DNA from: Siphonodentalium dalli
Taxonomy: Eukaryota; Mollusca; Scaphopoda; Gadilida; Siphonodentaliidae
Assembly: GCA_032622095.1 (NCBI GenBank)
Contig: CP136062.1
Span: forward strand, 16,213,710-16,277,709
Direction: 5' to 3'
DNA: 64,000 nucleotides
A program made the translations under genes and the position numbers. Every line of letters begins with the position of its first letter. Position 1 is the stretch's first letter. Shown piece after piece: positions 59,464-64,000 of this stretch. The notes under the pieces are model-generated. The model was not told where the DNA came from, did not search any database, and saw only the letters and a list, made by a program, of their open reading frames with translations.

Positions 59464-59572
59464 GGTATTAAGAATGAGTCAGCTGAACAAGCGATGCTTA
59501 AATCATATGAGACGAGTGATGCTCGTAAACCTGAGAATCGAAGCAAGAACCGATACAGAGATGTTAGTCCAT
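59464..59572 (+). CDS. Phosphatase exon: IKNES ... NRYRDVSP
   Basis: This 109-base exon has acceptor atattacttcag at 59463 and donor CCAT|gtgagt. It encodes 36 residues plus one base and ends in NRYRDVSP(Y). Between the family-typical IKNES and NRYRD it carries a longer, charged insert than vertebrate PTPN1/2. The last 25 bases with the donor are repeated just downstream (59591-59623), and the upstream intron has a 74-base duplication (59298-59445). Confidence 0.88.
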
Positions 59573-62500
59573 GTGAGTTGATCTATATATAACCGATAAA
59601 GAGATGTTAGTCCATGTGAGTTGTTTATATAACTGATACAGAGATTCACCCTCTGGGGACCTCATAGTCATGTCCAGCCCTGAAAATATGGTGCCAGTCA
59701 TTTGCAGAATGAGGTCCACAAAAGGTGAATTTATTGACATTTCGGGACATACATGTAGTGGGCTAGCATCACTAAATTCACCTTCTGGGGACCTCATTCT
59801 GCTTAGGGCTCATCTGTGGAAAGTATTTTAATTATCAAATAACATGTTTTTAGCTCAAATCCAGTCGTAAGTCGGGATATTTTTACCCTGTGCCAATGCA
59901 TTCTCTTATATATATGCGAGTCGACCATAGGTCGCCTCGCATATATAAGAGAATGCATTGGCCTAACAATTTTTTATCATTTTTTTTAAATAAATGTTTC
60001 TTACAATTTTTAGGACATAAAATAAAAAAACATCCATTACCCTGCAGGGAGCCCCACACATATATAGAAGCATATAGAAGAGTGTCGTCTGCTCATGTTT
60101 GTCTGGGGTTCTGTATGGGTGAAATTATAAAATTGTTAAAGAATACAAGAAAAAATTATTAGAATTGTAAAAAATTGTTAGGCCAATGCATTCTCTTATA
60201 TATGCGAGGCGACCTATGGTCGACTCGCATATATAAGAGAATGCATTGGCACAGGGTAAAAAAATCCCGACTGGATTTGATATGGCGGGTCACATATTTT
60301 CAGAATACGCTGTGTGTAGATTGATTCTCTCAAGAGTTCGCAAAGTGAACTTAGGCAGTCTTCATACCAAATTTTGGACCAGTTTTTAGCTCAACTTTTG
60401 TGAATAAAACATCACAAATGTGTTAAATATTGATGTATATTACCGACGCGTACATGTATAGCTAAAAAATTGTGACTTTTTAGCATGCTGTACCTAAGCT
60501 ACTTGACTGACTTGAAATTACAGGATGATCTCAACCAAATGAGGACAATCTTACTCAAAAACAAAACGAAACAATGGTCAGTTTCTTAATAAACTAATGC
60601 ATTTTATAATCCAACAAGTCAGATAAAAAAATTGCCATTATAATATTATGACAATATATCTGGCCGTCATACTCTTGGGGTCCATATAAACATGCGGTGC
60701 GGAATAAGAGTACAGGGTGGATAATTGACTCCTTAACCACAGCAGAATTATGGGTAATTTTTCAGGATTTAGTCGGAAATATGGCTTGTTGCTATTAATC
60801 GGAAAGCTCTCACTGAGAGCTTTCCGATGAATGGCAACCGGCCATATATCCGACTAAATCCTGAAAAGTTACCCATAATTCTGCTGTGGTTAAGGAGTCA
60901 ATTATTTAGGGCATTACTGTATCTCGTCACAGGTGTCCGGCGAATAAGAGTGAAAAATAGAATAATTCTCGAAATTCATTATGCACGAGTCTATGATGTA
61001 TTCAAGTCTGAGTTTAGTGTGCCTGTCATTTACAGAATGAGGTCCCCAGAGGGTGAATTAATGGTGCTAGCCCACCTCTGGGGACCTCATTCTGCATGGC
61101 CTCATCTGCTATGGGAGACATAGACTCAGATTGAAGTTCCCAAATGGTGAATATTGTGATATACACCCATTGGGAACCTCAATTATGCAGTGTGTCGTCT
61201 GCCAATTTTGGGATATAGAACTAGTCTATGTGAAGAAGTTTCTATAGAAATTTTATAATAAAAAAACTTTCCAGAGAAGATGACACCTAAGCAGAATGAG
61301 GTCCCCAGAGAGTGAATTTGGTGTTGCTAGCCCATTATGCGGGATAGTGACACTATATTCACCCTCTGGGGACCTCATTCTGCAAATGACAGACAAATAA
61401 TCAGACTTGATTCCAAAGAGACGAAGTCTTCATGTTACGTTCATGATCTCATCTTATGTTTTTCAGATGACCACTCCCATGTGCGATTACAGAACCCACA
61501 GGGAGACTACATGTATATCATGATCTCATCACTAATTCCGTTATGTTTTTCAGATGACCACTCCCGTGTGCGATTACAGAACCCACAGGGAGACTACATG
61601 TATATCATGATCTCATCTTATGTTTTTCAGATGACCACTCCCATGTGCGATTACAGAACCCACAGGGAGACTACATGTATATCATCTTATGTTTTTCAGA
61701 TGACCACTCCCGTGTGCGATTACAGAACCCACAGGGAGACTACATGATCTCATCTTATGTTTTTCAGATGACCACTCCCGTGTGCGATTACAGAACCCAC
61801 AGGGAGACTACATGTATATCATGATCTCATCACTAATTCCGTTATGTTTTTCAGATGACCACTCCCATGTGCGATTACAGAACCCACAGGGAGACTACAT
61901 GTATATCATTATCTCATCACTAATTCCGTTATGTTTTTCAGATGACCACTCCCGTGTGCGATTACAGAACCCACAGGGAGACTACATGTATATCATGATG
62001 TCATCACTAATTCCGTTATGTTTTTCAGATGACCACTCCCATGTGTGATTACAGAACCCACAGGGAGACTACATGTATATCATGATGTCATCACTAATTC
62101 CATTATGTTTTTCAGATGACCACTCCCATGTGCGATTACAGAACCCACAGGGAGACTATATCATTATCTCATCACTAATTCCATTATGTTTTTCAGATGA
62201 CCACTCCCATGTGCGATTACAGAACCCACAGGGAGACTACATGTATATCATGATGTCATCACTAATTCCGTTATGTTTTTCAGATGACCACTCCCATGTG
62301 CGATTACAGAACCCACAGGGAGACTACATGTATATCATGATGTCATCACTAATTCCATTATGTTTTTCAGATGACCACTCCCATGTGCGATTACAGAACC
62401 CACAGGGAGACTATATCATTATCTCATCACTAATTCCGTTATGTTTTTCAGATGACCACTCCCGTGTGCGATTACAGAACCCACAGGGAGACTACATGTA

Positions 62501-63734
62501 TATCATGATCTCATCTTATGTTTTTCAGATGACCACTCCCATGTGCGATTACAGAACCCACAGGGAGACTACATGTATGTCATGATCTCATCACTAATTC
62601 CGTTATGTTTTTCAGATGACCACTCCCATGTGCGATTACAGAACCCACAGGGAGACTATATCATTATCTCATCACTAATTCCATTATGTTTTTCAGATGA
62701 CCACGCCCATGTGCGATTACAGAACCCACAGGGAGACTACATGTATATCATGATGTCATCACTAATTCCGTTATGTTTTTCAGATGACCACTCCCATGTG
62801 CGATTACAGAACCCACAGGGAGACTACATGTATATCATGATCTCATCACTAATTCCGTTATGTTTTTCAGATGACCACTCCCATGTGCGATTACAGAACC
62901 CACAGGGAGACTACATGTATATCATTATCTTATCACTAATTCCATTATGTTTTTCAGATGACCACTCCCGTGTGCGATTACAGAACCCACAGGAAGACTA
63001 CATGTATATCATGATGTCATCACTAATTCCGTTATGTTTTTCAGATGAACACTCCCGTGTGCGATTACAGAACCCACAGGGAGACTACATGTATATCATG
63101 ATCTCATCTTATGTTTTTCAGATGACCACTCCCGTGTGCGATTACAGAACCCACAGGGAGACTACATGTATATCATGATGTCATCACTAATTCCGTTATG
63201 TTTTTCAGATGACCACTCCCGTGTGCGATTACAGAACCCACAGGGAGACTACATGTATATCATGATCTCATCTTATGTTTTTCAGATGACCACTCCCGTG
63301 TGCGATTACAGAACCCACAGGGAGACTACATGTATATCATGATCTCATCACTAATTCCGTTATGTTTTTCAGATGACCACTCCCATGTGCGATTACAGAA
63401 CCCACAGGGAGACTACATGTATATCATGATCTCATCACTAATTCCGTTATGTTTTTCAGATGACCACTCTCATGTGCAATTACAGAACCCACAGGGAGAC
63501 TACATGTATATCATGATGTCATCACTAATTCCGTTATGTTTTTCAGATGACCACTCCCGTGTGCGATTACAGAACCCACAGGGAGACTACATGTATATCA
63601 TTATCTCATCACTAATTCCGTTATGTTTTTCAGATGACCACTCCCGTGTGCGATTACAGAACCCACAGGGAGACTATATCAATGCTAGTCTAGTCCAGGT
63701 TGCCGATGCTAACCGGCAGTATATCTTAGCACAG
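59464..63734 (+). CDS. PTPN1/PTPN2-type protein tyrosine phosphatase, two exons visible (gene continues to the right)
   Basis: Exons 59464-59572 and 63634-63734 join in phase 1 and encode 70 residues matching the N-terminal part of the non-receptor phosphatases PTP1B/TC-PTP: NRYRDVSPYDHSRVRLQ, then GDYINASLV and ANRQYILAQ. NRYRD and YINASL are hallmark motifs of classical PTP domains; the KNRYRD tyrosine belongs to the phosphotyrosine recognition loop. The catalytic HCSAG cysteine and WPD loop would lie beyond the window. The first coding exon (about 20 residues expected) was not found upstream. The 4.06 kb intron holds hairpin elements and a 27-copy duplication of the second exon's acceptor. 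In animals this enzyme dephosphorylates receptor and JAK-type kinase substrates at the ER or nucleus; that role is inferred from the family. Confidence 0.88.
59548..59640 (+). repeat. Duplicated donor of the first phosphatase exon
   Basis: The segment from about 'aaccgatacagagatg' through the gtgagttg donor (59550-59580) recurs at 59591-59623 with a TAA in place of the Tyr codon. The beginning of a third copy is seen near 59628-59640. Confidence 0.85.
59704..59802. repeat. Family-C hairpin
   Basis: gcagaatgaggtccacaaaa to ttctggggacctcattctgc. A half copy lies at 59644-59668. Confidence 0.88.
59886..60256. mobile_element. Family-A MITE, complete, with palindromic TIRs
   Basis: Near-identical to the 46353 copy. 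Here the inverted symmetry extends outward about 25 bases (aaatccagtcg ... gggatatttttaccctg against gggtaaaaaaatcccgactg). Confidence 0.93.
60257..60710. other. Phosphatase intron: no gene seen
   Basis: AT-rich sequence between family-A and family-B elements; nothing recognised. Confidence 0.6.
60711..60921. repeat. Family-B hairpin element, complete
   Basis: A palindrome of about 210 bases with arms of about 100 bases around ctctcactgagag, in the phosphatase intron. Self-complementary foldback MITE structure. Confidence 0.93.
61032..61095. repeat. Family-C hairpin, shortened
   Basis: acagaatgaggtccccagag, a loop deletion, then ctctggggacctcattctgc. Confidence 0.9.
61291..61383. repeat. 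Family-C hairpin
   Basis: gcagaatgaggtccccagag to ctctggggacctcattctgc, about 80 bases before the acceptor array. Confidence 0.92.
61467..63633 (+). repeat. 26 tandem copies of the phosphatase acceptor plus exon start
   Basis: Each unit holds about 44 bases of coding sequence (from ATGACCACTCCC to GGGAGACTAC), 30-43 bases of intron-type sequence, and a full gtttttcag acceptor for the next copy. Unit starts include 61467, 61554, 61631, 61700, 61768, 61855 and so on to 63547. Seventeen units are 87 bases; four are 77 (10 bases of actaattccg lost), three are 81, one is 69 and one is 68. Copies differ mainly by single bases, so the expansion is recent. The 87-base units are 29 codons and open in the phosphatase frame, which explains the long open frames here; they are not independent genes. 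Confidence 0.95.
63634..63734 (+). CDS. Phosphatase exon: DHSRVRLQ ... INASLV ... YILAQ
   Basis: This 101-base exon completes Tyr and adds 33 codons, ending in phase 0 at GCACAG|gttagt. It is the only copy among 27 tandem near-copies that runs on past GGAGACTA into the INASLV coding sequence. All the others switch to intron-like sequence after about 44 bases. Two more donor copies follow at 63784 and 63833; using either would add 49 or 98 bases and shift the frame into an early stop. Confidence 0.88.
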
Positions 63735-63847
63735 GTTAGTAATGCCCCATTTCGATGCTAACAGGCAGTATATCTTAGCACAGGTTAGTAATGCCCCATT
63801 CCGATGCTAACAGGCAGTATATCTTAGCACAGGTTGGTAATTCCCCA
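63699..63847 (+). repeat. Triplicated donor of the phosphatase exon (49-base period)
   Basis: The exon end (cgatgctaac.ggcagtatatcttagcacag), its donor and about 15 intron bases occur three times, with GT donors at 63735, 63784 and 63833. The first two donors are gttagt and the third is gttggt. A 49-base step is not a multiple of three. Confidence 0.93.
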
Positions 63848-64000
63848 TTGACATGATGCGAATTGGTTCCCGGCTATACTGTGTTCCAAATCAAAAAAAT
63901 AGTCGGGGTTTGGGGGGGGGGGCCTAAAAATCATCATGTAAATGCATTTTGTCAGGACTATATCATATTATCCAAGACTAAATTAAAAAAATTGTCCCAA
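63848..64000. other. Start of the next phosphatase intron
   Basis: Unique AT-rich sequence with a G-run at 63911-63922. The next phosphatase exon is outside the window. Confidence 0.6.

Noticed and set aside
61467-63633. CRISPR-like regular array
   Set aside because: Units are contiguous copies of exon plus intron sequence without variable spacers, and the genome is eukaryotic.
61337-63761. Series of overlapping open frames with DDHSHVRLQNPQGDY repeats as a repeat protein gene
   Set aside because: They arise because the unit is 87 bases; each unit carries a splice acceptor and matches a phosphatase exon, so they are exon-derived duplications, not a separate gene.

Overview
This is an AT-rich, intron- and transposon-dense stretch of an invertebrate animal genome. 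A mollusc, probably a bivalve, is my best guess. That rests on spliced TKL-kinase and PTPN1/2-type phosphatase exons, several CR1/jockey-like LINEs, pogo/Tigger, PIF/Harbinger, hAT-like and TTAA-target elements, and the 'ccataactc' type dispersed repeats I associate with lophotrochozoan genomes. No prokaryotic feature, rRNA or tRNA gene was seen.

Two host genes can be assembled. (1) On the minus strand, ten exons between 44538 and about 404 join with perfectly compatible splice phases into one protein of at least 543 residues: an N-terminal TKL (RIPK/IRAK-like) kinase domain of about 280 residues with all catalytic motifs, a polar linker, and a C-terminal motif closely resembling the GLEBS (Rae1/Gle2-binding) motif of Nup98 and Bub1. 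The kinase is spread over 44363-25929, the linker over 23925-6093, and the GLEBS-like motif is split across exons at 3644-3801 and 404-515. (2) On the plus strand, at the right end, are two exons of a PTPN1/PTPN2-type protein tyrosine phosphatase (59464-59572 and 63634-63734); the rest of its catalytic domain lies beyond the window.

The most striking structure is at the phosphatase. The splice acceptor plus the first 44 bases of the second exon are tandemly reiterated 27 times (61467-63633 plus the true exon), mostly as 87-base (29-codon) units that stay in frame. The donor of the same exon is present three times (49-base period), and the preceding exon has a duplicated donor. In the kinase gene one donor (17708) is followed by five 32-base copies of itself, and one acceptor (27801) abuts a 67-69 base array. 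Minisatellites grown out of exon-intron junctions are therefore a recurring theme here.

The rest is introns and intergenic DNA filled with repeats. It includes a pogo/Tigger transposase (13291-15902) interrupted by an hAT-like element with an 8-base target duplication; a plus-strand LINE (30360-33215) inside a TIR element, beside a TTAA-target element, both inserted in one unit of a tandem array; a Harbinger remnant (49533-53136) carrying a minus-strand LINE that itself carries a TTAA-target element; a 4.4 kb ATT-rich satellite (37722-42101) in kinase intron 1; a large inverted repeat (53943-55530); and three families of short hairpin elements. Most long open frames in these repeats are by-products of periodicity and are not genes. 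Exon calls rest on splice signals, phase and motif recognition only; no similarity search or transcript data were available.
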